A stretch of DNA of 38,674 nucleotides, from assembly GCA_946480825.1 (NCBI GenBank), contig CAMLLG010000034.1:1-38674 (forward strand), given 5' to 3'. Of this stretch, positions 1-9,753 are shown piece after piece (the stretch's first letter is position 1; each line of letters starts with the position of its first letter). Made by a program: the position numbers and the translations under genes. Under the pieces are notes generated by a model. The model saw only the letters and a program-made list of their open reading frames with translations. It had not been told where the DNA came from and made no database searches. Origin of the DNA: an uncultured Lysobacteraceae bacterium (GTDB taxonomy: Bacteria > Pseudomonadota > Gammaproteobacteria > Xanthomonadales > Xanthomonadaceae).

Positions 1-458
1 TCAAGACGGTCAACTCGCTGTCGCACTACACCGACTGGACCATCGGCCACGTGCATTCCGGCGCGCTGGGCTGGGTGGCGATGATCTCGATCGGTTCGAT
101 CTACGCGCTGCTGCCGCGTCTCCTGGGCCTGAAGGAGATGTGGTCGATCAAGCTGATCGACGCGCACTTCTGGACCCACACCATCGGCGTGGTGTTCTAC
201 ATCGCTTCGATGTGGATCGCCGGCGTGATGCAGGGCCTGATGTGGCGCGCCACCAACAGCGACGGCACCCTGACCTACAGCTTCGTCGAATCGCTCGCCG
301 CGACCTATCCCTACTATCTCGGCCGCTTCGCCGGCGGCGCGCTGGTGGTGGTCGGCATGCTGATCATGGCGGTGAACGTGATCCGCACCTGGCAGGCCGC
401 CAAGGGTCCGGTGGCGTATCCGGTGATCGCCCCGGACGCCGCGGAAGCCCGCGCATGA
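1..458 (+). CDS. ccoN: cbb3-type cytochrome c oxidase subunit I, 3' end (partial)
   Basis: This is the C-terminal part of the catalytic haem-copper subunit of cbb3 oxidase, the high-affinity terminal oxidase of the inner membrane. The reading frame is open from position 3 and ends at a TGA at 456-458; the start lies upstream of the window. The visible part begins with the conserved [14 protein letters not shown] segment, whose histidines fall in the haem-binding region of CcoN. Hydrophobic helices follow (for example around [16 protein letters not shown]), then a short cytoplasmic tail. The genes that follow, ccoO, ccoQ and ccoP, confirm the assignment. The operon promoter, where an FNR/ANR box would be expected, is outside the window. 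Confidence 0.95.
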   Translation, partial: KTVNSLSHYTDWTIGHVHSGALGWVAMISIGSIYALLPRLLGLKEMWSIKLIDAHFWTHTIGVVFYIASMWIAGVMQGLMWRATNSDGTLTYSFVESLAATYPYYLGRFAGGALVVVGMLIMAVNVIRTWQAAKGPVAYPVIAPDAAEARA

Positions 459-471
459 TGCATCGCTCCAG

Positions 472-567
472 CATCGGACAAGTCCATCCCGGACTTGTCC
501 GATGGTCGCGGGCCCGGCCCATGTCCGGTCCCGCTCCCGCCGGATCCGGCAGAAACCGCCGGATCCG
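472..567. repeat. Two consecutive perfect hairpins between ccoN and ccoO
   Basis: The ccoN-ccoO gap holds two perfect inverted repeats. The first pairs 472-485 with 491-504 (14 bp, 5-nt loop). The second pairs 541-550 with 558-567 (10 bp, 7-nt loop, arm CGGATCCGGC). Neither is followed by a T-run, so simple intrinsic termination is unlikely. In the transcript they could protect the 3' end of the ccoN message or set the subunit ratio. That role is inferred. Confidence 0.6.
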
Positions 568-627
568 CGAGCGGCACATCCCTGTGCCGCAGGCCGCGTC
601 ATCTCCGTTCATTGCGAGAACCCTTCC

Positions 628-1242
628 ATGAGCCACGCTCACGAGAAAGTCGAAAAGAACATCACCCTGATGGCGATCCTGATCGCGGTCGCGGTGTCGT
701 TCGGCGGCATCGCCGAAATCGTTCCGCTGATGTTCCAGGCCGAAGCGATCAAGCCGCTGCCGGGCGTCAAACCCTATCCCGCGCTGGAGTTGGCGGGCCG
801 CGAGGTCTACATCCGCGAAGGCTGCTACAACTGCCATTCGCAGATGGTGCGCACGCTGCGCTTCGAGACCGAGCGCTACGGCCATTACTCGCTGGCCGGC
901 GAATCGGTCTACGACCGGCCGTTCCAGTGGGGCAGCAAGCGGACCGGGCCGGACCTGGCCCGCGTCGGCGGCCGTTACTCCGACGACTGGCATCGGGTGC
1001 ATCTGATCAATCCGCGCGACCTCGTGCCGGAGTCGAACATGCCCGGGTTCCCGTGGCTGGCCGACGCGACGGTGGACGGCGCGCTGGTGAAGAAGAAGAT
1101 GCAGGCCCTGCGCACGCTGGGCGACCCCTACACGCAGGCCGACATCGACGGCGCCAACGCCGCGGTGGAAGGCAAGACCGAACTCGACGCCGTGGTCGCC
1201 TATCTGCAGGGCCTCGGCAAGCACGCTCCGCGGGGAGGCTGA
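628..1242 (+). CDS. ccoO: cbb3-type cytochrome c oxidase subunit II (mono-haem)
   Basis: CcoO is the membrane-anchored mono-haem cytochrome c that passes electrons from CcoP to the CcoN active site. The 204-residue protein has an N-terminal membrane anchor (about residues 12-36). Its c-type haem site is CYNCH at residues 66-70, followed by QMVRTLR, and a methionine in ESNMPGF is the likely axial ligand. I chose the ATG at 628 because it gives the canonical [11 protein letters not shown] start; the frame is open further upstream to 502, but that part covers the intergenic hairpins. It lies 169 bp after ccoN and 3 bp before ccoQ. Confidence 0.96.
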   Translation: MSHAHEKVEKNITLMAILIAVAVSFGGIAEIVPLMFQAEAIKPLPGVKPYPALELAGREVYIREGCYNCHSQMVRTLRFETERYGHYSLAGESVYDRPFQWGSKRTGPDLARVGGRYSDDWHRVHLINPRDLVPESNMPGFPWLADATVDGALVKKKMQALRTLGDPYTQADIDGANAAVEGKTELDAVVAYLQGLGKHAPRGG

Positions 1243-1245
1243 ACC

Positions 1246-1437
1246 ATGATTTCCGGCATCGTGACCGCGATCCTGCTGGTGTTGTTCCTGATCGGCAGCG
1301 TGTGGGCCTTCAGCCCGCGCCGCAAGCCCGAATTCGAAGCCGCGGCGCGCATGGCGCTCGGTGAGGACGACCTGGCCGACGCGCAGTCCCAGCAAGTCGA
1401 AACCAACGCAACGCAAGCAGAGGAGGCCGCGCGATGA
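1246..1437 (+). CDS. ccoQ: cbb3-type oxidase subunit CcoQ (subunit IV)
   Basis: This 63-residue protein has one membrane helix (about residues 4-22) followed by a basic FSPRRKPEFEAAARMAL segment and an acidic tail, the usual build of CcoQ/FixQ. CcoQ is a small, non-catalytic subunit thought to stabilise the cbb3 complex. The gene starts 3 bp after ccoO, and its end overlaps the ccoP start by 4 bp (ATGA). This points to tight co-translation. Confidence 0.9.
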   Translation: MISGIVTAILLVLFLIGSVWAFSPRRKPEFEAAARMALGEDDLADAQSQQVETNATQAEEAAR

Positions 1438-2381
1438 CCGCCGCCAACGTGGGTACCGGGATGAGCGCGGGCTGGTCGGCCTTCGTCATCGCGCTGGTCG
1501 TGTTGAACGTCGTCGGCTGCGTCTGGCTGATCTGGTGGACGGCCAGGCGCCGTCCGGGCGACCCCGGCGCGACCGACACCAGCCATGTCTGGGACGAGAA
1601 CATCACCGAATACAACAAGCCGATGCCGCGGTGGTGGATCAATCTCTTCTACATCACCATCGTCTTCACCATCGGTTACCTGGCCTGGTATCCGGGCTTC
1701 GGCGCCTTCGCCGGCACCAGCCGCTGGACCTCGGCCGGCGAGCACGATGCCGACAAGCGCGCCGAAGACAGGAAGCTCGCCGCCACGTTCGCGCCGTACG
1801 CGGGCAAGCCGATCGATCAGATCGCCAAGGATCCGAAAGCGCTGCATCTGGGCAAGGCGGTGTTCGCGAACAACTGCGCCACCTGCCACGGTTCCACCGC
1901 CCAGGGCGCGATCGGGTATCCGAACCTCACCGACGACATCTGGCACTGGGGCGGTGCGCCCGACCAGATCCTCGAGACCGTGCTCAACGGCCGTCAGGCG
2001 GCGATGCCGGCGTGGGAAAGCGCGCTCGGCGGCAAGCAGGGCGTGACCGCGGTCGCCGTGTACCTGCAGTCGATGCGCGGCGAGAAGGTCGATACCAGTC
2101 TGGCCAACATCGGCAAGAACAAGTACGAAACGATCTGCGTCAGTTGCCACGGCGTCGACGGCAAGGGCATGCAGGCGTTGGGCGCGCCGGATCTGACCGA
2201 CGACTATTGGCTTTACGGCGACGATCTCGCCGCGCTGGAGCAGAGCATCGGCCAGGGCCGCAACGGCCAGATGCCCGCGCACGCGCCCATCGTCGGCGAA
2301 ACGCGCGCCCGTCTCGCCGCCGCCTACGTCTGGTCGCTGTCGCAGGGCAAGGCCGCCGCACCGCAGGGTGGCGCACAATAA
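1434..2381 (+). CDS. ccoP: cbb3-type cytochrome c oxidase subunit III (di-haem)
   Basis: CcoP is the di-haem cytochrome c that receives electrons from soluble cytochromes and passes them to CcoO. The 315-residue protein has two N-terminal membrane helices (about 12-34 and 68-88) separated by the conserved HVWDENITEYNKPMPRWW loop. Two periplasmic cytochrome c domains follow, with haem sites CATCH at 148-152 and CVSCH at 235-239. Methionines in AAMPAW and GQMPAH are the probable axial ligands. Length and order match the family. The start overlaps ccoQ by 4 bp. Confidence 0.96.
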   Translation: MTAANVGTGMSAGWSAFVIALVVLNVVGCVWLIWWTARRRPGDPGATDTSHVWDENITEYNKPMPRWWINLFYITIVFTIGYLAWYPGFGAFAGTSRWTSAGEHDADKRAEDRKLAATFAPYAGKPIDQIAKDPKALHLGKAVFANNCATCHGSTAQGAIGYPNLTDDIWHWGGAPDQILETVLNGRQAAMPAWESALGGKQGVTAVAVYLQSMRGEKVDTSLANIGKNKYETICVSCHGVDGKGMQALGAPDLTDDYWLYGDDLAALEQSIGQGRNGQMPAHAPIVGETRARLAAAYVWSLSQGKAAAPQGGAQ

Positions 2382-2408
2382 CCGCACCAGGCCAGTGGGA
2401 GGCGTGCG

Positions 2409-2810
2409 ATGAGCCAGAACGTTCCGGATCAGGATGCCTCGAATCGGGATGCCTCGGATCATGATGCTTCGGGTCATGATGCTTCGAGCCGGCCGTCCGA
2501 TCGGGCGCCCGCCCGTGCATCCGCACCGCACGCCTTCGATCACCCGCCCCGGCCGCTCGCGCAGCGGCTCGGGGCGATTCTCTGGCCGAGCTTCTTCGCC
2601 GCGGGCGTATCGACGATGGTCTGCTTCGCGCTGCTCGATCCGCTGACGCTGCGCGACATGACCTTTCCGCACCTGGACATCAATCGCGAGACCGGTTACG
2701 CCATCGGTTTCTTCGCGTTCTGGCTGGCGACCGCCGCCTCCAGCCTGTTCACCTGGATCCTGCTGCGCCCGGCGAGCCGCTTCAACCATGCGTTGAAGTC
2801 CGAAGATTGA
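2409..2810 (+). CDS. Small membrane protein of unknown function in the cco operon
   Basis: I do not recognise this 133-residue protein by name. Residues 1-50 are hydrophilic and low-complexity, with a DAS-rich stretch encoded by four imperfect 15-bp tandem repeats. The C-terminal half has two membrane helices (about 63-81 and 96-117) joined by a short loop. The ATG at 2409 follows a good ribosome site (GGGAGG at 2397-2402). It lies 27 bp after ccoP and 22 bp before ccoG, so it is almost certainly in the oxidase operon. A role in oxidase assembly is guilt by association only. Confidence 0.8.
   Translation: MSQNVPDQDASNRDASDHDASGHDASSRPSDRAPARASAPHAFDHPPRPLAQRLGAILWPSFFAAGVSTMVCFALLDPLTLRDMTFPHLDINRETGYAIGFFAFWLATAASSLFTWILLRPASRFNHALKSED
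2433..2492 (+). repeat. Four tandem 15-bp repeats coding for a DAS-rich stretch
   Basis: Four in-frame 15-bp units (2433-2447, 2448-2462, 2463-2477, 2478-2492) share the core GATGCYTCG and differ at a few positions. Each encodes Asp-Ala-Ser plus two variable residues (NR, DH, GH, SR). The unit is a multiple of three, so copy-number change would lengthen or shorten the protein without a frameshift. Confidence 0.85.
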
Positions 2811-2832
2811 TTCCGCGAGCCACGCCGCCGCC

Positions 2833-4388
<1,556 letters not shown>

Positions 4389-4392
<4 letters not shown>

Positions 4393-4967
4393 GCCGAGAC
4401 GAGATGCCCGCCGATCCCAAACGCCAGTCGCCCTGGCGCAATCCGATGGTGTGGTTGATGGTGGGGTTCCCGCTGGCGGCGGTCGTCGCCGGCATCGCCA
4501 CCGTCGTCATCGCGGTCAAGGCCGGCGGCAGCGACGCCATTCCCGATGCCGTGCGTCGTACCGCGCAGATCCAGACCGTGGAGCTGGGTCCCGACGAACG
4601 CGCCGCCGAGGCCGGACTGTCGGCGGTGTTCAGCGTGCAGGAAGACGCCGTCGACGTGCTGGTCGCCACCGGCGCGTTCGATCGCACGCGACCGTTGACG
4701 CTGTCGCTGCAGCATCCGGTCGAAGCCGCGCAGGACATCACGCTGACGCTGCAGCCGGACGAGCGCGGCGGTTGGCGCGTCGCGCATGCGCTGGACGTCG
4801 GCCATGCCTGGCGCGTGCAGTTGTCCGACGACGCGGTGACGTGGCGCCTGCTGGGCCGCCTGCCGGCAGGCCAGCGCGGCGTGCTGTTGCGGCCGTCGCT
4901 CGCCGGGGACGACGATGCGGCGCCCGCGAATGCGCCGAGCGTGCCGCCCACCGCCGCGACGCCGTGA
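4389..4967 (+). CDS. ccoH: FixH/CcoH family assembly protein
   Basis: CcoH is a single-pass membrane protein that associates with CcoN during cbb3 assembly. The 192-residue product has a cytoplasmic start, the typical WRNPMVWLMVGFPLAAVVAG membrane segment (about residues 18-41), then a periplasmic domain rich in beta-type sequence. It ends in a low-complexity Ala/Pro tail. The start is the GTG at 4389, which overlaps the ccoG stop (GTGA). An in-frame ATG at 4404 is an alternative. Position between ccoG and ccoI supports the call. Confidence 0.88.
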
Positions 4968-4986
4968 ACCTGCGAGTCGCATCGAC

Positions 4987-5457
4987 ATGTCGCGCCCGAC
5001 GCCGCTCGACAACCGGGTTCCGCCGCCGCTGGTGATGCTGCTGATCGGTGCGGCGATGTGGGCGACGGCGCGCGCGTGGCCCGCGTTCGCAGTCGATCCG
5101 TCGCTGCGGTTGCCGATCGCGGCATCGATCGCGCTCATCGCCCTGGGGATCGAGATCGCTGCCGGACTGTCCTTCCGCCGCGCGCGCACCACGGTGAATC
5201 CGCTGCGCCCGCAGACCGCGGCGCGGCTGGTGACCGGCGGCGCAAACCGCTTCAGCCGCAATCCGATGTACCTGGCCCTCGCATTGCTGCTGCTGGCGTG
5301 GGCGGTGTGGCTGGGCCACGTCGCCGCACTGGCGCTGTGGCCGCTGTTCCCCCTGTTCGTCACCCGCTTCCAGATCCTGCCGGAAGAGCGCGCGCTGGCC
5401 GCGCGCTTCGGCGCCGAATACGCGGCCTATTGCAGGCAGGTCCGGCGATGGCTGTAG
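4987..5457 (+). CDS. Isoprenylcysteine carboxyl methyltransferase-like membrane protein
   Basis: The 156-residue protein has about four membrane helices and the features of the ICMT/phospholipid methyltransferase-like family. These are LVTGGANRFSRNPMYLA in the middle and a C-terminal EERALAARFGAEYAAYCRQVRRWL, matching the family pattern in which R-N-P-MY and E-E...F-G-Y bind S-adenosylmethionine. The substrate is unknown; true prenyl-cysteine substrates are not expected in bacteria. The gene sits 19 bp after ccoH, inside an assembly block that is usually ccoGHIS without interruption. The start ATG at 4987 gives a clean N-terminus. Confidence 0.8.
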   Translation: MSRPTPLDNRVPPPLVMLLIGAAMWATARAWPAFAVDPSLRLPIAASIALIALGIEIAAGLSFRRARTTVNPLRPQTAARLVTGGANRFSRNPMYLALALLLLAWAVWLGHVAALALWPLFPLFVTRFQILPEERALAARFGAEYAAYCRQVRRWL

Positions 5458-5495
5458 CCGGCGAGGTCGATACGCGCTCTGGCATCATCGTCGCG

Positions 5496-7949
5496 ATGAC
5501 CGATGCCCGCGAAACCCGCGCCCGCGCCACCTGTTTCCACTGCGGCGAGCCGTTGCCCGCGCAGCCGGTGCGCGACACCGTGTCCGGCGCCGAGCGGCCG
5601 TTCTGCTGCACCGGCTGCGCCGCGGCCGCGCGCTGGATCGGCGAGGCGTCGCTCGACGACTATTACCGTCTGCGCCAGAGCGATGCGGCGCGCGTCGGTA
5701 CCGAGACCCTCGATTACGCCGACTGGGATCGCGACGAACTGTTGTCCGAGCACAGCATCGTCGTCGACGGCGGCCGCGAGATCACCCTGCTCACCGACGG
5801 CATGCGCTGCGCGGCCTGCGCCTGGCTGATCGATCGCGCGCTGAGCCGCGAGCCCGGCGTGCGCGAAGTCGCGGCGAACGCGATCACCGGTCGCATCCGC
5901 ATCGTCTGGGACAGCGCGCGCACGCCGCTGTCGACGCTGCTGTCGCGACTGGCCGCGCTGGGCTATCGGCCGTCGCTGGCCACCGGCGAGACGCGCGAAC
6001 GCGAGCGCCGGCGCGAGCGCAACCGCTGGCTGCTGCGTCTGGGCGTGGCCGGGCTGGGCGCGATGCAGGCGATGATGTATGCAGAAGCGCTGTATCTGGA
6101 TACCGCGGGCGAGATGTCCCTGCCCACCCGCGATTTCTTCCGCTGGATCACCTTCCTCGTGTCCACGCCGGTGGTGTTCTACGCCGGCTGGCCGTTCCTC
6201 GAAGGCATGTGGCGCGAACTGCGCGGCCGCCGCCTGGGCATGGACACGCTCATCGCCGGTTCGACCCTGCTGGCCTACTTCGCCAGTCTGTTCGAAACCC
6301 TGCGCGGCGGCGTGCATGTGTGGTTCGACGCGGCGGTGATGTTCGTGTTCCTGCTGCTGACCGCGCGCATGCTGGAGCAGCGCGCCCGCGGCATCGCGTC
6401 CGCGCAGGTGGACGCGCTGGCGCGCGCGCGACCGGCGCTGGCGACCCGCGAACGCGCCGACGGCGGCGCAGAAATCATTCCGCTGAGCGCGCTCGCCGTC
6501 GGCGACATCGTGCGCGTGGCGGTGGGCGAGGGCGTGCCGGCCGACGGCGAAGTCCTCGGCGACGCGGGCGATGCCGCCACCGCGTTCGACGAATCGCTGC
6601 TGACCGGCGAATCCGAACCGGTGGCGAAACCCCCCGGCGCGATGGCGTTCGCCGGCAGCGTCTGCCGCGAGCGGCCCGCGCGCCTGCGCGTCGCCCGCAC
6701 CGGCGCCGACACGCGCCTGTCGCAGCTCACGCGTCTTGTCGAACGCGCGCAGGAACAGCGGCCGCCGATCGCGCGCGCCGCGGACCGCATCGCGGGATGG
6801 TTCGTGACCGTGCTGATCCTCGCCGCCGCGCTGGTGTACGCATGGTGGCGCATGCACGACCCGGCGCGCGCGTTCGAGGTCGCGCTGGCGGTGCTGGTGG
6901 TCAGCTGTCCGTGCGCGCTGTCGCTGGCGGTGCCCGCGGCGCTGGCCGCGGCGCACGGCGGGCTGGCGAAACTCGGCGTGCTCGCGCTGCGCGGCGAAGC
7001 GCTGGACACCCTGGCGCGCGCCGACCGCATCGTGTTCGACAAGACCGGCACGCTGAGCGACCGTCGGCCGCGGCTCGCCGAAGTCACGCTGTTTGAAGCC
7101 GCGCGCTTCGAGGAGGCGATGTCCGGCATGACCCGGGACGCCGCGCTCGCCATCGCCGCCGCGCTCGAACGCGACAGCGGTCATCCGCTGGCCGCGGCCT
7201 TCGCCGATGCGGGCATCGTGGCGCGTCCGGCGGTGAGCGATCTGCGCAGCGAACCCGGCCACGGCGTCGTCGGCAGCATCGACGGCCGCCGCTGGCGGCT
7301 CGGCCGCGCCGCCTGGGCCGCCGGTCGCGACGACGACGAAGCGGTGTGGCTCGGCGACGGCCAGCGCGCGGCCGCCCGTTTCCTGCTGCGCGAAACCCCT
7401 CGCGCCGACGCCGCGGATGCGCTCGGCGCATTGCGCGCGCAGGGTCTGCGCGTCGCCCTCTGCAGCGGTGACGCCGAGGCCCCGGTGGCGCGCATGGCGG
7501 CGACCGTCGGCATCCCCGCGGACGACATGCGCGCGCGGCAAACGCCGGAAGACAAGCTCGCCTACGTGCGCACGCGCCAGGCCGCGGGCGAAATCGTGGC
7601 GATGGTCGGCGACGGCATCAACGACGCGCCGGTACTGGCCGGTGCCGATGTCTCGCTGGCGCTGGCCGATGGCGCCGCATTGGCGCAGCGCGCGGCCGAT
7701 TTCGTGGTCACCGGCGGCGCCCTGCAGCGCATCCCGCAGGCCATCGCGCTGGCCCGCCGCAGCCGTCACATCGTCCGCCAGAACCTCGCCTGGGCCCTGG
7801 GCTACAACCTGCTGGCGCTGCCGCTGGCGGCCACCGGCCAGGTCACGCCGTGGATCGCGGCCATCGGCATGGCCCTGTCGTCGCTGCTGGTGACGTTGAA
7901 CGCGCTGCGCCTGAATCTGGGGCGTGCGACGCCATCGGCTCGGGACTGA
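5496..7949 (+). CDS. ccoI: Cu+-transporting P-type ATPase for cbb3 oxidase (CcoI/FixI)
   Basis: This P1B-type ATPase exports copper across the inner membrane for insertion into cbb3 oxidase. In the 817-residue product a cysteine-rich N-terminus (CFHC at 13-16 and CCTGC at 37-41) precedes a heavy-metal-associated domain with CAAC at 105-108. The transport CPC motif is at 471-473, the phosphorylation site DKTGT starts at Asp515, and the hinge motif GDGINDAP follows. Both the ATG at 5496 (MTDARET) and an upstream in-frame ATG at 5448, overlapping the methyltransferase gene, are possible. I prefer 5496 because homologous N-termini start close to the CxxC pair. ccoS follows 85 bp downstream. Confidence 0.94.
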   Translation: MTDARETRARATCFHCGEPLPAQPVRDTVSGAERPFCCTGCAAAARWIGEASLDDYYRLRQSDAARVGTETLDYADWDRDELLSEHSIVVDGGREITLLTDGMRCAACAWLIDRALSREPGVREVAANAITGRIRIVWDSARTPLSTLLSRLAALGYRPSLATGETRERERRRERNRWLLRLGVAGLGAMQAMMYAEALYLDTAGEMSLPTRDFFRWITFLVSTPVVFYAGWPFLEGMWRELRGRRLGMDTLIAGSTLLAYFASLFETLRGGVHVWFDAAVMFVFLLLTARMLEQRARGIASAQVDALARARPALATRERADGGAEIIPLSALAVGDIVRVAVGEGVPADGEVLGDAGDAATAFDESLLTGESEPVAKPPGAMAFAGSVCRERPARLRVARTGADTRLSQLTRLVERAQEQRPPIARAADRIAGWFVTVLILAAALVYAWWRMHDPARAFEVALAVLVVSCPCALSLAVPAALAAAHGGLAKLGVLALRGEALDTLARADRIVFDKTGTLSDRRPRLAEVTLFEAARFEEAMSGMTRDAALAIAAALERDSGHPLAAAFADAGIVARPAVSDLRSEPGHGVVGSIDGRRWRLGRAAWAAGRDDDEAVWLGDGQRAAARFLLRETPRADAADALGALRAQGLRVALCSGDAEAPVARMAATVGIPADDMRARQTPEDKLAYVRTRQAAGEIVAMVGDGINDAPVLAGADVSLALADGAALAQRAADFVVTGGALQRIPQAIALARRSRHIVRQNLAWALGYNLLALPLAATGQVTPWIAAIGMALSSLLVTLNALRLNLGRATPSARD

Positions 7950-8034
7950 TCAACGCCGGAAGCATCGACGCCGACAGTGCTGCATTTGACCCCGCTCAGA
8001 ACACGGGCGGATCGCGGCGCGTAGACTCGCGACC

Positions 8035-8220
8035 ATGAACATCCTTCTGGCACTCATTCCGATCAGCCTGTTGCTGCTCGGCGCGGCGATCTGGGCCTTC
8101 GTCTGGGCCGTGCGCAAGGGCCAATACGACGATCTCGACACACCAGCGCTCGACATTCTCGTCGACGACGACACGTCGACGCCGGCGCGACACGATCGCC
8201 ATGGCGACCGCGATCGATAA
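8035..8220 (+). CDS. ccoS: cbb3 oxidase maturation protein CcoS
   Basis: This 61-residue protein has one N-terminal membrane helix (MNILLALIPISLLLLGAAIW) followed by FVWAVRKGQYDDLDTPALDIL. That matches the CcoS family signature of a helix, then W..R.GQ(F/Y)DDL..PA..IL. CcoS is needed for haem b and copper incorporation into CcoN. It follows ccoI, as in most cbb3 assembly operons. The polar tail after residue 45 is poorly conserved in the family. Confidence 0.9.
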   Translation: MNILLALIPISLLLLGAAIWAFVWAVRKGQYDDLDTPALDILVDDDTSTPARHDRHGDRDR

Positions 8221-8242
8221 ACCCGCGCGGTCCGCGATCTCC

Positions 8243-8269
8243 CTGTGGGTGCGACGCAAGTCGCGACAG
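8243..8269. repeat. Short intergenic palindrome between ccoS and the TauE-like gene
   Basis: The stretch CTGTGGGTGCGACGCAAG followed by TCGCGACAG contains nested inverted repeats: GCGAC/GTCGC around a GCAA loop and CTGT/ACAG outside. It resembles, from memory, a palindrome scattered through Xanthomonadaceae intergenic DNA. No T-run follows. Confidence 0.5.
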
Positions 8270-8349
8270 CAATCGAGATCAACGGCCGACGCGATCCGAT
8301 CGCAGCCGAGACTTCCGTCGTTTCCGCAGACGGTGGTACAGGACGCCCC

Positions 8350-9084
8350 ATGCTGATCGACTGGCTCGTCATCGGCGCGGCGCTGCTCAGCGGCCTGCTC
8401 GGCGGCGTGCACTGCGCCGCGATGTGCGGCGCCATCGCCACCAGCCTGTCGTTCGGGCAGAAGGCCGCGAGCCCCGCGACGCAATGGCTGCACGCCCTGC
8501 AGCCGAACGTCGGCCGAGTGCTGGGTTACACCTTCGCCGGCGCCATCGTCGGCGGTTTCGGCCACGGCCTCGTCGCGGTGGCGCAGACGCCGACGCTCGC
8601 GCTGGTCATGCGCATCGCGGTCGGGCTGATGATGATCGCGGTCGCCGTGCGATTGCTCGATCCCCGCGGTCGATTCAATCCGCTCGCGCGCCCGGGCCGC
8701 GCCCTGTGGCAACGCCTGCAGCCGCTGCAGCGCGCGCTGTTGCCGGCCGACACCGGGCTCAAGCGCATCGGCATCGGCCTGCTCTGGGGCTGGCTGCCCT
8801 GCGGCCTCAGCGCGACGCTGCTCGCCACCGCCTGGCTGCAGGCGAACGCCGTCGACGGCGCGCTGACCATGCTCGCCTTCGGCCTCGGCACCCTGCCGGT
8901 GATGCTGCCCCTGACCTGGAGCGGCGCGCGCCTCGGCCAGACACTGCAGCGCGGCGGTCTGCGCACCGCCGCCGGTGTTTTCGTGCTGATCGCCGGCGGC
9001 GTCACCATCGCCGCGCCGTGGCTGATGCAGGTGCCGGCGCTGCACGGTGTGCTGTCGGCGCTGGGGTGTCGGCCGTTGGTGTGA
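8350..9084 (+). CDS. TauE/SafE- or DsbD_2-like membrane transporter, cco-linked
   Basis: The 244-residue protein has about six membrane helices and the HCAAMCG motif at residues 21-27. That motif is typical of the sulfite exporter TauE/SafE and DsbD transmembrane-like family often encoded beside ccoGHIS. A second conserved motif, GLLWGWLPCGLSAT, lies near residue 140. His and Cys in the first helix and the LPCG motif suggest metal, probably copper, or thiol handling in oxidase maturation; this is inference. I start at ATG 8350 rather than the far end of the open frame at 8245, because the upstream part has no membrane character and covers a repeat. Confidence 0.82.
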   Translation: MLIDWLVIGAALLSGLLGGVHCAAMCGAIATSLSFGQKAASPATQWLHALQPNVGRVLGYTFAGAIVGGFGHGLVAVAQTPTLALVMRIAVGLMMIAVAVRLLDPRGRFNPLARPGRALWQRLQPLQRALLPADTGLKRIGIGLLWGWLPCGLSATLLATAWLQANAVDGALTMLAFGLGTLPVMLPLTWSGARLGQTLQRGGLRTAAGVFVLIAGGVTIAAPWLMQVPALHGVLSALGCRPLV

Positions 9085-9176
9085 CGAAGGGCGATCCCCT
9101 TCCGGAACCCGAGTGATCCCGTATTCCTCCGTCATGCGCTTATGATCCCGAAGACCATCCGCATGGGGTAAGGCAT

Positions 9177-9710
9177 ATGAGCCGGGAAGACATCGTCGCC
9201 ATCGCGGTGCGTCTGTTCGCGATCTTTCTGGGGATCTACGTGCTGCGCACGCTCTTCGGGTTCGTGCAGTTCACGTCGGAGATGACATTCGACGCGAAGG
9301 CAATCGCCGCATCCGTGGCCGTGGTCGGTGCGATGGCTGGCGCCGTACTGCTGTTGTGGTTCTTCCCGCTGAGTGTCGCCCGCAAGCTGCTGCCGGTGAT
9401 GAAGGAACCGCGGTCCGAGCCGAATGTCGGCGCCGACACTCTGTTCGCGCTCGCACTCGTGCTGATGGGGTTGTGGATCCTGGCGAATGCGGTCATCGAC
9501 GGTATTTATTGGATATCGACGCTTCTGGCCATGCGCAGCGTCGACATTCCGTTCTCCACTCTGACCCCGTCGGACAAGGCGGCGATGGTCGCCACCGTCG
9601 TGGAAACGATCATCGCCATTTTTCTGATCCTGGGCAGCACCGGCATCCGCAATGTCGTGTATCGCTTCCGCAACGCGCATGTCGACACGCCGCCATCGCC
9701 GGGCGGGTGA
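9177..9710 (+). CDS. Four-helix membrane protein of unknown function
   Basis: I do not recognise this 177-residue protein. It has about four predicted membrane helices (near 8-28, 43-63, 87-107 and 138-157), a short basic loop after helix two and a Pro/Gly-rich tail. The ATG at 9177 is preceded by GGGGTAAGG, a usable ribosome site. A good -10-like hexamer TATGAT lies at 9141-9146, without a convincing -35. It stands between the cco block and the pseudouridine synthase gene, with gaps of 92 and 43 bp. Codon choice looks slightly less GC-biased than in its neighbours. Confidence 0.75.
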   Translation: MSREDIVAIAVRLFAIFLGIYVLRTLFGFVQFTSEMTFDAKAIAASVAVVGAMAGAVLLLWFFPLSVARKLLPVMKEPRSEPNVGADTLFALALVLMGLWILANAVIDGIYWISTLLAMRSVDIPFSTLTPSDKAAMVATVVETIIAIFLILGSTGIRNVVYRFRNAHVDTPPSPGG

Positions 9711-9741
9711 ATCTTCGCGATAGCGGGCGCACGCTTTTCCG

Positions 9742-9747
9742 TACACT
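9742..9747 (+). promoter_or_regulatory. TACACT -10-like hexamer 6 nt before an ATG
   Basis: TACACT at 9742-9747 lies only 6 nt before the ATG at 9754, and the same arrangement occurs before lptM and ubiE in this window. The spacing would place transcription start at or next to the ATG and give a leaderless message. No good -35 box is visible, so this is a candidate only. Confidence 0.4.
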
Positions 9748-9753
9748 GCCCGC

